A DNA stretch of 64,000 nucleotides. It comes from Archangium sp. (GTDB lineage: Bacteria; Myxococcota; Myxococcia; Myxococcales; Myxococcaceae). Position numbers and translations under genes: made by a program. The DNA is taken from positions 124,001 through 188,000 of the forward strand of contig JALHMW010000006.1 in NCBI GenBank assembly GCA_022843845.1, read 5' to 3'. The notes below the pieces were generated by a model. The model ran no database searches, had not been told where the DNA came from, and saw nothing but the letters and a program-made list of their open reading frames with translations. Below are positions 1 to 7,997 of this stretch, piece after piece (within the stretch, counting starts at the first letter, position 1; the number at the start of each line of letters is the position of its first letter).

Positions 1-1
1 C

Positions 2-859
2 GAGGTGCTCGATGGCACCACGCGCAAGCCCACGGGCGTGAAGGTCGTCGTGAAGCCGAAGGTCACCGTCGTCAGCGGCGGCGCCATCAACTCGCCGGGC
101 CTCTTGATGCGCTCGCAGCTGCTCTCGGAGGGCCGCGTCGGCGAGAAGACGTGGTTCCACCCGGTGCTGATGATGATGGCGGAGTTCGAGCACGAGGTGA
201 ACGCCTTCCACGGCGCGCCGCAGAGCGTGTACTCGCACCACTTCATCGAGCGCGGTCCGGGGAAGATGGGCTACTTCCTCGAGGTGCCTCCGGTGCAGCC
301 GATGTTGGCGTCGACGGTGCTCACGGGCGCTGGCGCCGAGACGATCGAGCTGATGACGAAGCTCAAGCACCTCAACGTGATGTTGGCGATTCACGTCGAC
401 GGGCTGCTCCCCGAAGAAGAGGGCGCGACGGTGCGGCTGCGAGAGGGCGCGCACTCCCGCTACTCCATCAAGTACGCGTTCACGCCGGCCCACTGGGAGT
501 CGTTTCGGGCCTCGTGCAAAGAGATGGCGAAGCTCCAGTTCGCCGCGGGCGCGAAGCAGGTGCGCTCGCTCCACGTGTCACCGGTGACGCTCAACTCGGT
601 GGCCGACCTCGGCAAGCTCGACGACGCGAAGTGGGAGGCGATGCAGCTGCGCGTGGCGACGGCGCATCAGATGGGTGGCTGCCGCATGGGGAAAGACCCG
701 TCGACGTCGGTCGTCGACCCGCACCTCAAGTACCACTCGCTCGACAACCTCTTCGTCGTCGATGGCTCGGTGCTCCCGACGTCGCTCGGCGTGAACCCGC
801 AAGAGACGATCTTCGGCATCGCGCGGTGGGCGGCGACGCACATCGGTCAAGCGGTCTGA
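2..859 (+). CDS. GMC-family oxidoreductase, C-terminal part (fatty-alcohol-oxidase-like)
   Basis: This is the C-terminal part of an FAD-dependent GMC oxidoreductase. The frame is open to the window edge, so the start and the FAD-binding Rossmann region lie upstream; the GTG at 5 is unlikely to be the true start. Near residue 20 the sequence VVSGGAINSPGLL is a GMC signature-2 type motif. The C-terminal domain has a histidine motif (HQMGGCRMG) and the ending NLFVVDGSVLPTSLGVNPQ, with the conserved His replaced by Asn as in long-chain fatty alcohol oxidase and some cholesterol-oxidase-like members. It probably oxidises an alcohol or sterol with transfer to oxygen or another acceptor; the substrate cannot be told. 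Its stop lies 1 bp from that of the convergent lipoprotein gene. Confidence 0.88.
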   Translation, partial: EVLDGTTRKPTGVKVVVKPKVTVVSGGAINSPGLLMRSQLLSEGRVGEKTWFHPVLMMMAEFEHEVNAFHGAPQSVYSHHFIERGPGKMGYFLEVPPVQPMLASTVLTGAGAETIELMTKLKHLNVMLAIHVDGLLPEEEGATVRLREGAHSRYSIKYAFTPAHWESFRASCKEMAKLQFAAGAKQVRSLHVSPVTLNSVADLGKLDDAKWEAMQLRVATAHQMGGCRMGKDPSTSVVDPHLKYHSLDNLFVVDGSVLPTSLGVNPQETIFGIARWAATHIGQAV

Positions 860-860
860 C

Positions 861-1676
861 TCACTCCGGCTCGGGCGCGTCGTCGGCTTTGACGGTCTTC
901 TTCGTCGGGAGCCTCGGCGCGCGGCTGACCTCGGCCGAGGGGAACTTCGACTGCGCCTCGAGGTAGGCCTTCGGCTCGGGCGCCTTTTTCGGCTTCTTCG
1001 CGGCCGCGTCGGGCGCTGGCGGCGCGAAGGCCGGCAGGTTTCCCGGTGACGCAGCCACCTTGCTCCCGTCGCAGAACAGCCACTCGGTGTGGCCCTTCTC
1101 GTCTTCGAACGCCGCGAACAACACGGGGCCGGCCGGAGCGCGTTGCCCCTTCGCCGGGGGCGCGCACGACCTCTCGCTCGCGGCCTGCTGCGCCGTGGGC
1201 CGGCCTTCTTTCCACGCGGCGAGCGCCTTCTTCGCCTTGACGATCACCAGCAGCTCAGGCGCCTCGGCCAGCCGCTTGCGGCCCAGGTCGGTCAGCTCCT
1301 GGGTGCGAAGGAGGCCCTCGAAGCGGCAGCCTGCCTTGCTGGCCTGGTTGAGGCCCCGCTTCTGCAGATCGAGCGCGACGGGCAGCTCGCGCTGCGCCTC
1401 TTCGAGCAAGGTGACGTGTTCGTCGGCCCAGATGCCTTCGGGGTCCGCCGAGGTCTGACCGAGGAAGTTCGCGAGCAGCGCGTTCATCGAGTCGAAGTCC
1501 TGCTGCATTATCTTCGGGTCGATCGCGCACAGGTCGCTGACGCGCGACCAGTCCCGGTAGGTGGCGCGGGTGCCGCCGAGCGTGACGAAGGCCTCGGGTG
1601 GTGCGGTGACGACGCGCTTCACGCACGCGCTCGAGAGGGCCAGCACACACACGGGAACGAGACGGGCGACGTTCAT
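861..1676 (-). CDS. Putative lipoprotein of unknown function
   Basis: A 271-residue exported protein I do not recognise. It starts with a short signal peptide ending in a lipobox (LSSAC, Cys18), so it is probably lipid-anchored in the envelope. The middle is alpha-helical and charged, with scattered cysteines that could form disulfides. The last 55 residues are Pro/Lys/Ala-rich and probably disordered. The ATG at 1676 is chosen because the signal peptide follows directly. It is transcribed divergently from the FHA-GGDEF gene across about 140 bp and ends 1 bp from the convergent GMC oxidoreductase gene. Confidence 0.7.
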   Translation of the reverse strand: MNVARLVPVCVLALSSACVKRVVTAPPEAFVTLGGTRATYRDWSRVSDLCAIDPKIMQQDFDSMNALLANFLGQTSADPEGIWADEHVTLLEEAQRELPVALDLQKRGLNQASKAGCRFEGLLRTQELTDLGRKRLAEAPELLVIVKAKKALAAWKEGRPTAQQAASERSCAPPAKGQRAPAGPVLFAAFEDEKGHTEWLFCDGSKVAASPGNLPAFAPPAPDAAAKKPKKAPEPKAYLEAQSKFPSAEVSRAPRLPTKKTVKADDAPEPE

Positions 1677-1816
1677 GGCGGCGGGACGCTAGCAGGCACC
1701 CTCGACCTCGCAGCCGACGTTTCGGTCACCGCGACGGCGTGTCGCAGGTAGCAACAGGTGCGACATCGACTCTGCGCTCAGAGGCCCGGCGGGGCTGTGG
1801 TAGAAATCGACTCCTC

Positions 1817-2698
1817 ATGGCGGGTCACGAGACACGCGTCACCACCATCCGCAGGCTCAAAGATCAGATCAAGGTCAGCGGAGAGAGCTGCCTGGTCGAG
1901 ATTCACGGCCCGGAGCTCGGGAAGAAGTTCGTCATCGAAGGTGACGAGCTCAGCATCGGCCGTGACGAGAAGAACACCATCGTCATCGATCTCGACAACG
2001 TCTCTCGCCGGCACGCGCTCGTCTCGGTGCGCGAGGGCAAGTTCTTCGTGAACGATCTCGGCTCGACCAACGGCACCTACCTCAACGACGACGAGATCCA
2101 CGAGGAGCAGCCGCTGCGCTCGGGCGATCTGGTGAAGGTCGGTGGCGCGATCTTCAAGTTCCTGCAGGGCGGGAACATCGAGACGCTGTACCACGAGGAG
2201 ATCTACCAGCTCACGATCTCGGACGGCCTCACCCAGATCAACAACAAGCGCTACTTCCTCGAGTACCTCGAGCGCGAGATGGGCCGCTGCCACCGGTACA
2301 ACCGCTCGCTGTCGCTGATCATGTTCGACATCGATCACTTCAAGGTGATCAACGACACCAACGGCCACCTCGCTGGCGACTACGTGCTGCGCGAGCTGGC
2401 GCAGACGCTGAAGCCCCGCATTCGCCGGGAGGAGTGCTTCGCCCGCTACGGCGGCGAGGAGTTCGCCATCGTGATGCCCGAGGCCGGCTCCGAGAACGCG
2501 CGCAAGTTCGGCGAGAAGATTCGCAAGATGGTCGAAGACCACCGCTTCAGCTTCGAGAACAAGGACATCGGCGTCACCATCTCGCTGGGCGTGGCCGATC
2601 TCACCGGTGAGATGACCGAGCCGCTCCAGTTCATCAAGCTGGCCGACCAGAACCTCTACAAGGCCAAGAAGGGCGGCCGGAACAAGGTCGTTGGCTGA
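1817..2698 (+). CDS. FHA-GGDEF protein, probable diguanylate cyclase
   Basis: Forkhead-associated domain (about residues 20-105, with GRD, SRRHA and DLGSTNGTYLN motifs) followed by a GGDEF domain (about 130-290). The FHA part should bind a phospho-threonine partner and the GGDEF part should make cyclic di-GMP from GTP. The active-site signature is GGEEF at 212-216 and the substrate-site residues FDIDHFKVINDTNGH are intact, so it is probably catalytic. The RxxD inhibitory site reads RREE, a conservative but degenerate change that may weaken product inhibition. The frame opens at 1739, but the 26 extra residues do not look like an FHA protein, so the ATG at 1817 is preferred. No membrane segment; cytoplasmic. 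The convergent neighbour ends 4 bp away. Confidence 0.9.
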   Translation: MAGHETRVTTIRRLKDQIKVSGESCLVEIHGPELGKKFVIEGDELSIGRDEKNTIVIDLDNVSRRHALVSVREGKFFVNDLGSTNGTYLNDDEIHEEQPLRSGDLVKVGGAIFKFLQGGNIETLYHEEIYQLTISDGLTQINNKRYFLEYLEREMGRCHRYNRSLSLIMFDIDHFKVINDTNGHLAGDYVLRELAQTLKPRIRREECFARYGGEEFAIVMPEAGSENARKFGEKIRKMVEDHRFSFENKDIGVTISLGVADLTGEMTEPLQFIKLADQNLYKAKKGGRNKVVG

Positions 2699-2702
2699 CG
2701 CT

Positions 2703-3986
2703 TCAGTACTGGAAGCGCAGCGACACCGTTCCGCCGACGTATTGATCGACCGCGCCCTGCGCGACGAATGCGTCGGTCGGCTCTGTCCTGAAGGTCAGCC
2801 CGTATCGGTTGAAGTCGAAGGCCGCGCGAAGCTGCAGGTTCTTGATCAGCGCGACCCCGACGCCGAGCGAGCCATCGAGGCCCAGGTTCGAGCCGTTGGG
2901 GAAGAAGGCCGCCGAGATGATCTCTCCGCTGTTGAACACGGGAATGACGGCGAAGCGGCCGAAGAGGAAGAAGAAGTCGTCGGCGAGGCCCACCTCGAAG
3001 CCCAGGCCCGCCTTGAGGCCCAGGTACGAGAGGTTGGGGAGCAGATCGAGCCGGGTGCCCATCGCGTTCGGCGCCACGGTGAACGAGTGCGAGCGGATGC
3101 CGAGGAGAGGGATCAGTGAGAAGTTGAGCGACTTCACCGGCATGATTCGCCACGCGAGCCCCGCGTCGATGCGCATGGTCGAGGTCGGGTAGAGATCCTC
3201 CATCGTGCTCTCACGTCGCGAGCGCAGCCACGGCGCGAACGAGAACGACGCCTCGAGCCCGAGGCCGCCGAGCAGGTCCTGGCGCGAGAGCGCGAGCGGG
3301 TAGAACTCCACCTTCGCCATCGCCAGCGGGAAGATCGGAATCCCATACCGGCGCAGGTTGGTGACCGGCTGCACGTAGCTGAAGCTGCGGTTGAGCAGGT
3401 CGACGCCGGCCTCGACGGCGATGAAGGGAATTCGCCGCGCGGCCGTGCTGGGACGCCCAGGCTCGGGCTCAGACTCTGGAACCGGGTCGGTCTTCGTCGG
3501 CTCCACCCGCGCGGGCTCGGTGCCGCCCGGCTTCGTGAGCTCGGTCGGCGTGGTCTTCACGGCCGGGGTCGGCTCGACGGGAGCAGGATCGGGCGCCTGC
3601 GCCGAGCCGAACGCGCCCTTGAGTGCGTCGATGGCGGACTGCAGCGTCCTGGCGGCGAGCCCATCGGCCGCGACCGGGAACGTCTTCTTCAACTTCGGCG
3701 CGCCCGGCTTCGAGAGCACCTCGAGGGTGAGGGTCTGCGCCTTGCCCTTCTTCACGATGGTGCCGGTGACGAAGAACTGGAGCGCCTCTTTCTTCGCCTT
3801 CTTCCAGTCGGGCTTGTTCCCCGTCGTGACCTTGGCGGTGTTGACGCAGTCAGCGGTGTCACAGACGGCGCTGATGAGCTGGTTGCGAACGACCGCGCCG
3901 TTGGGCCCACCAAAAGGAACGACCCCGATGCGCTGCGCGAGGGCCGGAGCCGAAGCGAGGAGCGCGACCCACAGAAGAGCTCGCAT
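2703..3986 (-). CDS. Outer-membrane beta-barrel protein with N-terminal periplasmic domain
   Basis: A 427-residue exported protein with a clear signal peptide (MRALLWVALLASAPALAQ). Residues 20-125 form a small folded domain with two cysteines and several Lys-rich strands, followed by a Pro/Thr/Glu linker (about 130-185). From about 190 the sequence has alternating hydrophobic strands typical of an outer-membrane barrel and ends in an aromatic residue (SLRFQY), as such barrels usually do. The frame extends upstream to 4385, but that part overlaps the divergent CNB gene; the signal peptide fixes the ATG at 3986. The function is unknown; similar architectures in myxobacteria are annotated only as hypothetical or outer-membrane proteins. 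Confidence 0.75.
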   Translation of the reverse strand: MRALLWVALLASAPALAQRIGVVPFGGPNGAVVRNQLISAVCDTADCVNTAKVTTGNKPDWKKAKKEALQFFVTGTIVKKGKAQTLTLEVLSKPGAPKLKKTFPVAADGLAARTLQSAIDALKGAFGSAQAPDPAPVEPTPAVKTTPTELTKPGGTEPARVEPTKTDPVPESEPEPGRPSTAARRIPFIAVEAGVDLLNRSFSYVQPVTNLRRYGIPIFPLAMAKVEFYPLALSRQDLLGGLGLEASFSFAPWLRSRRESTMEDLYPTSTMRIDAGLAWRIMPVKSLNFSLIPLLGIRSHSFTVAPNAMGTRLDLLPNLSYLGLKAGLGFEVGLADDFFFLFGRFAVIPVFNSGEIISAAFFPNGSNLGLDGSLGVGVALIKNLQLRAAFDFNRYGLTFRTEPTDAFVAQGAVDQYVGGTVSLRFQY

Positions 3987-4031
3987 GCAGGGAAGGGAGT
4001 GTAGCCCTCCAGCCGTGCTAAGGAAGCAATT

Positions 4032-5150
4032 GTGACCACCGCTCCGTCTGCTCTCGAGCAGTTCATTCGCGGCATTCCGCTGTTCACGCTCGTCGCGCCC
4101 GAAGACATGAACGAGGTGCTGCGGGTGCTGCGGCCCGTGCAGCTCAGCGCCGGTGACGTGCTGTTCCGCGAAGGCGAGCCGGGTCGCGCGATGTGGGTGC
4201 TGGGTGAAGGCGCCGAGGTGTCGATCAGCACGACGCAGGGCCAGAAGCGGCCGGTCGCCGTCGCGTACGCGCGCAAGGGCGACGTCGTCGGAGAGATGGC
4301 GCTCGTCGACGACGGCCCGCGCTCCGCCACGGCAGTCGTCACCCAGGATGGGCTGGCCCACGAGATCGACGCGCAGGAGTTCCACGCGATGCGCAGCACC
4401 TTCGTGCCCGCCGCGTTCAAGATTCTGCGGAAGATCTGCATGGATCTCTGCCGGCGCCTGCGCGCCACCAACGAGCGCATCGTTCCGTCAGGCAAGAAGA
4501 TCGTCGAGACGCCGGTTCGCCCACCCGGTCGCCGCCCCGAGGTCAGCGAGCTCGACGCGTTCCCTGCGTTCAAGGCGCTGCCGGCCGTCGTGAAGCTGGC
4601 GCTCGCGCAGAAGCTCGACGTCTACGAGTTCCACGAGCTCACGCCGCTGTTCGCCGAGGGCGAGCCCAACGACGGCGCCTACTTCCTCGTCGAGGGCGAG
4701 GTGTCGGTCGGCCGCAACGGCAAGACGCTCGCGAACCTGCCGGCGGGCACCATGTTCGGCGTGGTGGCCTGCATCGACAACGGGGTTCGCTCTGCCAGCT
4801 GCCTGACGACGGGCCCCGCGAAGCTGTACCGCATGCACGATCGGCAGTTCGACACGCTCTTCGCCTCGGGCCACCGGTTCGCGTACCAGATGGTCGATCT
4901 CGTCGCCCGCCAGCTCGTCTCGCACGTGCGCGAGGCCAACCAGATGTTGCCCCTGCCGGGGAAGGCCGCAGGCCCCGCCCGGAGCGCGAAGCCTGTCGAG
5001 CAGATGCTCCCGACCGCGCCCGAGCCCGCCGATCTCGATCTCATGGAGAAGCCGGAGCTCGAGATCGAACAGGCCTTGCCGCTCGAGCTGGAGCTCGATC
5101 TCGGCGACTTCGAGTCGGAAGGAAGCCTGCTTGGGCAGGGCGGGGGTTGA
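4032..5150 (+). CDS. Protein with two cyclic-nucleotide-binding domains
   Basis: A 372-residue cytoplasmic protein with two CNB (Crp-like beta-roll) domains, about residues 13-130 and 165-290, and a Pro/Glu/Leu-rich tail. The first has an intact phosphate-binding cassette (GEMALVDDGPRSATAVV), so it could bind cAMP, cGMP or another cyclic nucleotide. In the second the same stretch reads GVVACIDNGVRSAS: the arginine is kept but the Gly-Glu pair is lost, so binding is doubtful. There is no DNA-binding HTH, hence probably a signalling adaptor rather than a transcription factor. The GTG start at 4032 follows AGGA about 8 bases upstream and keeps the first domain whole. Confidence 0.82.
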   Translation: MTTAPSALEQFIRGIPLFTLVAPEDMNEVLRVLRPVQLSAGDVLFREGEPGRAMWVLGEGAEVSISTTQGQKRPVAVAYARKGDVVGEMALVDDGPRSATAVVTQDGLAHEIDAQEFHAMRSTFVPAAFKILRKICMDLCRRLRATNERIVPSGKKIVETPVRPPGRRPEVSELDAFPAFKALPAVVKLALAQKLDVYEFHELTPLFAEGEPNDGAYFLVEGEVSVGRNGKTLANLPAGTMFGVVACIDNGVRSASCLTTGPAKLYRMHDRQFDTLFASGHRFAYQMVDLVARQLVSHVREANQMLPLPGKAAGPARSAKPVEQMLPTAPEPADLDLMEKPELEIEQALPLELELDLGDFESEGSLLGQGGG

Positions 5151-5200
5151 TTTAAGCCCCGTTCGTCCTTACAGCAGTTGCACTTGCAAGGAGCCGCACC

Positions 5201-5764
5201 GTGTCCGTCAACATTCAGCTCGAGTGGACCCCGAACCCCAGTACCCTGAAGTACGTCGTCGACACCCAGCTGCTGCCGCGTGGCGCGATGAACTTCACCA
5301 CGCGTGACGTGGCGGTCGAACGTTCTCCCCTGGCGCAGCGCCTCTTCGACATCAAGGGCGTCACCGCGGTCATGCTCGGCACCAACTTCGTCACCGTCAC
5401 CAAGGGCGACGAGGGCGAGTGGGACGAGATGAACGACGGCGTGATGCTGACGCTCGACCAGCACCTCTCGGCGAACGAGGCGGTGGTGAAGCCCGAGGTG
5501 CTGGCTGAGATGGCCGCGAAGGTGATCACCGGTGGCACCGAGATGGAGCAGCGCGTTCGTGAGATCCTCGACGCCGAGATCCGGCCGGCGGTCGCCCAGG
5601 ACGGCGGCGACATCACGCTCGATCGCATCGAGAACGGCACCGTGTACGTGCACATGCAGGGCAGCTGCTCGGGCTGCCCGTCGTCGACGGCGACGCTGCG
5701 CATGGGCATCGAGACCCGCCTCCGCGAGGCGATCCCCGAGATCGTCGAGGTCGTCGCGGTCTGA
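5201..5764 (+). CDS. Nfu-type iron-sulfur cluster scaffold protein
   Basis: A 187-residue protein with an N-terminal Nfu_N domain (about 5-90, starting EWTPNPSTLKY) and a C-terminal NifU-like domain (about 105-180) carrying the cluster-binding CSGC motif at Cys156/Cys159. It should assemble or carry a [4Fe-4S] cluster on a dimer and hand it to client enzymes. The arrangement is that of the NFU1/Nfu_N family rather than E. coli NfuA, whose N-domain is of a different type, so no symbol is given. The GTG start is set by the start of the Nfu_N domain and an AAGGAG sequence just upstream. It leads a tight run with two methyltransferases; iron-sulfur clients nearby include the Rsm22-like protein and ferrochelatase. 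Confidence 0.92.
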   Translation: MSVNIQLEWTPNPSTLKYVVDTQLLPRGAMNFTTRDVAVERSPLAQRLFDIKGVTAVMLGTNFVTVTKGDEGEWDEMNDGVMLTLDQHLSANEAVVKPEVLAEMAAKVITGGTEMEQRVREILDAEIRPAVAQDGGDITLDRIENGTVYVHMQGSCSGCPSSTATLRMGIETRLREAIPEIVEVVAV

Positions 5765-5766
5765 TC

Positions 5767-6618
5767 GTGAAGGCCCGCGAGAAGGTCGAGGCGCGGAACG
5801 TTCGCGCCGAGCTGTTGCCGGAGCAGTCCGCCGAGCTCTTGAAGACGCTGCACCTGCTCACGCGGGAAGGCGACCTCAACGCCGACACTCGCCGCAAGCT
5901 CAAGCAGGTCAACCACCTCGTCGGGCTCGTGCAACCTGCGCTCGATGACGTGTTCGCGCGCTACCCGTCTCCACTGGTCGTCGACGTCGGCAGCGGCAAC
6001 TCGTACCTGGGCTTCGTCTTGTACGAGCTGTTCTTCGCGAAGAAGGACGTGGGCGAGCTCAAGAACGTCGAGTCGCGCGCCGAGCTCGTGAAGCGCTCCC
6101 GGGAGCGCGCCGCCCAGCTCGGCTACGGCCGCATGACGTTCGACGAGGCCAGCATCGAGGCGACCGTGTTGCCCGAGCGCGTGCACGTGCTGACCGCGCT
6201 CCACGCCTGTGACACCGCGACCGACGACGCCATCGTGCAGGCCGTGCGTCACAAGGCCGACCACGTCGCGCTGGTGCCGTGCTGCCAGGCCGAGGTCGCG
6301 CAGCAGTTGAAGGAGTCACGCCGCGCCGTGAAGCCCGAGATGCTCTCGCTCTTCGCGCACGCGTGGCACCGTCGCGAGTTCGGCTCGCACCTCACCAACG
6401 TCGTGCGCGCGCTGCTGCTCGAGAGCTTCGGCTACCAGGTCACCGTGACCGAGCTCGCCGGCTGGGAGCACTCGCTCAAGAACGAGCTGATCCTCGCGCG
6501 CCGGGTGCACAAAGAGAACCGCGAGGCCCGGCTCCGCCTCGAGCAGCTGCTGCTCGCGACCGGCGTTCGTCCGAAGGCCGTGCGCGTGTTGTGGGGCGAA
6601 GACCAGGCCGTCTCGTGA
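5767..6618 (+). CDS. SAM-dependent methyltransferase (Methyltransf_32/METTL25-like)
   Basis: A 283-residue class I methyltransferase. Motif I is DVGSGNSYLG near residue 70, and the later ALHACDTATDDA is characteristic of the Methyltransf_32 family that includes eukaryotic METTL25/GSTCD-type proteins. A CCQAE motif follows. These proteins are suspected to act on RNA or translation components, but the substrate of bacterial members is not established. The GTG start lies 2 bp after the stop of the Nfu gene, and the 3' end overlaps the next gene by 4 bp (GTGA), so the three are probably translated from one message. Confidence 0.82.
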   Translation: MKAREKVEARNVRAELLPEQSAELLKTLHLLTREGDLNADTRRKLKQVNHLVGLVQPALDDVFARYPSPLVVDVGSGNSYLGFVLYELFFAKKDVGELKNVESRAELVKRSRERAAQLGYGRMTFDEASIEATVLPERVHVLTALHACDTATDDAIVQAVRHKADHVALVPCCQAEVAQQLKESRRAVKPEMLSLFAHAWHRREFGSHLTNVVRALLLESFGYQVTVTELAGWEHSLKNELILARRVHKENREARLRLEQLLLATGVRPKAVRVLWGEDQAVS

Positions 6619-7664
6619 CCGAGGCGCTCTTCGTCAGCTGTACGCCCGGCCTCGAGGCGCCGTTGTCGCAAGAGCTCGCGGGAATGGGGCTCGAGGCGCG
6701 CGTCGTCACCGGCGGGTGCGAGGTGAACGCGGCTCCAGCGGGCAGCGTCGTTCGGGTCAACGTGCAGAGCCGGCTCGCCAGTCGGGTGTCGTGGCGGCTG
6801 GGGCAGCTCGACAGCCCCGCGGCGATCGTCCGGTTGCCGGTGCGTCAGCTCCTGGGGCCCGGCCCATTTCAGCTCGGCATCTCGGAAGAGCCCGGCGCGC
6901 GCTCTGCGGTGCCTGCCGAGGTGTGGCGCAACGCGGCGGTGAAGGCGTGGGGCGCGCTCGGCGAAGGCCCGGAGCTGTCGTTTCGACTGAGTCGCGCGGG
7001 CTGCACGGTGAGCGTCGACACGTCTGGTGAGCTGCTCCACCTGCGTGGCGCGCGGCAGGAGACGGGGAAGGCACCGCTCCGCGAGACGCTCGCTTCGGGC
7101 GTGCTGCGGCTGTGCGGTTGGAAACCCGGCGAGCCCCTGTGGGACGTGATGTGCGGCAGCGGTACCTTCGTCATCGAAGCGGCCGAGCAGGCGATGGGTC
7201 TTCAGCCCGGCCGCGCGCGCCCGTTCGCGTTCCAGTCGTTCGCGTCGTTCGATGCGAAGGCGTTCGCCGAGGCGCTGGCGCCCGCGGCGCCGGTCTCGAC
7301 GTGGGTTCGTGGCTCCGATCTCAACGCGGGCGCGCTCGGAGTGGCGCGCCGCAACGCGAAGCGCGCCGGCATCTTCGAGACCATCGAGCTGGAGCGACTC
7401 GACGCCACCACGCTCGTTCGCCCGTCGGGAGCGCCCGGCCTCGTCATCGCCAATCTCCCGTACGGCAAACGCGTCGGGCAACGCTTCGAATTGCACGGGC
7501 TGTATCAAGGGGTCGGCGCCGCGCTGCGCCGCAGTCTCTCGGGCTGGCGCTTCGGCTTCCTGCTTGCTGAAGGAGAAGACGCCCTCGGGCTCGCCATCGA
7601 GGCGAAGACGCCCGTGAAGAATGGCGGCATCTGGTGCCAGGTCGTCACCGGACGGGTTCCGTAG
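6615..7664 (+). CDS. THUMP-domain class I RNA methyltransferase (RlmL N-terminal/Trm14-like)
   Basis: A 349-residue protein with an N-terminal ferredoxin-like/THUMP region (about 1-160) that binds RNA and a UPF0020-type Rossmann methyltransferase (about 165-345). Motif I is WDVMCGSGTFVIEAA; the catalytic loop is ANLPYGKRV, the NLPY variant seen in guanine-N2 RNA methyltransferases. It probably makes m2G in rRNA or tRNA; the exact position cannot be read from the sequence. The start is the GTG at 6615, which overlaps the stop of the preceding gene. The frame is open further upstream, but that region is the preceding gene read out of frame. Confidence 0.87.
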   Translation: MTEALFVSCTPGLEAPLSQELAGMGLEARVVTGGCEVNAAPAGSVVRVNVQSRLASRVSWRLGQLDSPAAIVRLPVRQLLGPGPFQLGISEEPGARSAVPAEVWRNAAVKAWGALGEGPELSFRLSRAGCTVSVDTSGELLHLRGARQETGKAPLRETLASGVLRLCGWKPGEPLWDVMCGSGTFVIEAAEQAMGLQPGRARPFAFQSFASFDAKAFAEALAPAAPVSTWVRGSDLNAGALGVARRNAKRAGIFETIELERLDATTLVRPSGAPGLVIANLPYGKRVGQRFELHGLYQGVGAALRRSLSGWRFGFLLAEGEDALGLAIEAKTPVKNGGIWCQVVTGRVP

Positions 7665-7688
7665 GCCACTCCACCGAAGCGGGGTCTC

Positions 7689-7955
7689 ATGTCTGTCCTC
7701 GTTCTCATCTCGTCGGTCGCAGGCCTGGCCTGGGTGAGCGCGGCGGTGCACGCCATCATGTTGGTGCAGCACCGTCGGCCTGACGTCACCGTCGGGCAGC
7801 TCGTGTTCGGGGGCCACCGGTTCTTCTCGGCCCAGACGTTCACCGAGGCTGGGAAGCCGATTCACCGGCGATTCCTCATCTCGGCGGGGCTCTTCGCGAT
7901 CGGTGTCCTCGCTGGAATGGGCGTCGGCGCGCTCGCCGCAGTTTCTGCGCCGTGA
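7689..7955 (+). CDS. Small two-TM membrane protein
   Basis: An 88-residue protein with two hydrophobic helices (about 2-24 and 62-86) and a central soluble loop with His, Arg and Phe residues. No family is recognised. The frame has the region's coding bias, a start 24 bp after the RNA methyltransferase stop, and a GGGGTCTC purine stretch before the ATG, so it is probably real. The loop between the helices (PDVTVGQLVFGGHRFFSAQTF) would be the functional part. It may share the transcript of the upstream genes. Confidence 0.6.
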   Translation: MSVLVLISSVAGLAWVSAAVHAIMLVQHRRPDVTVGQLVFGGHRFFSAQTFTEAGKPIHRRFLISAGLFAIGVLAGMGVGALAAVSAP

Positions 7956-7997
7956 GGCCCGTGGATTCGCCGCGCCGGGTTGAGTACACGCCGTCGC

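Noticed and set aside
6432-7865. 477-residue open frame on the minus strand
   Set aside because: It lies wholly opposite the THUMP methyltransferase and small membrane-protein genes; its Arg/His-rich, low-complexity translation is typical of an antisense shadow in high-GC DNA.
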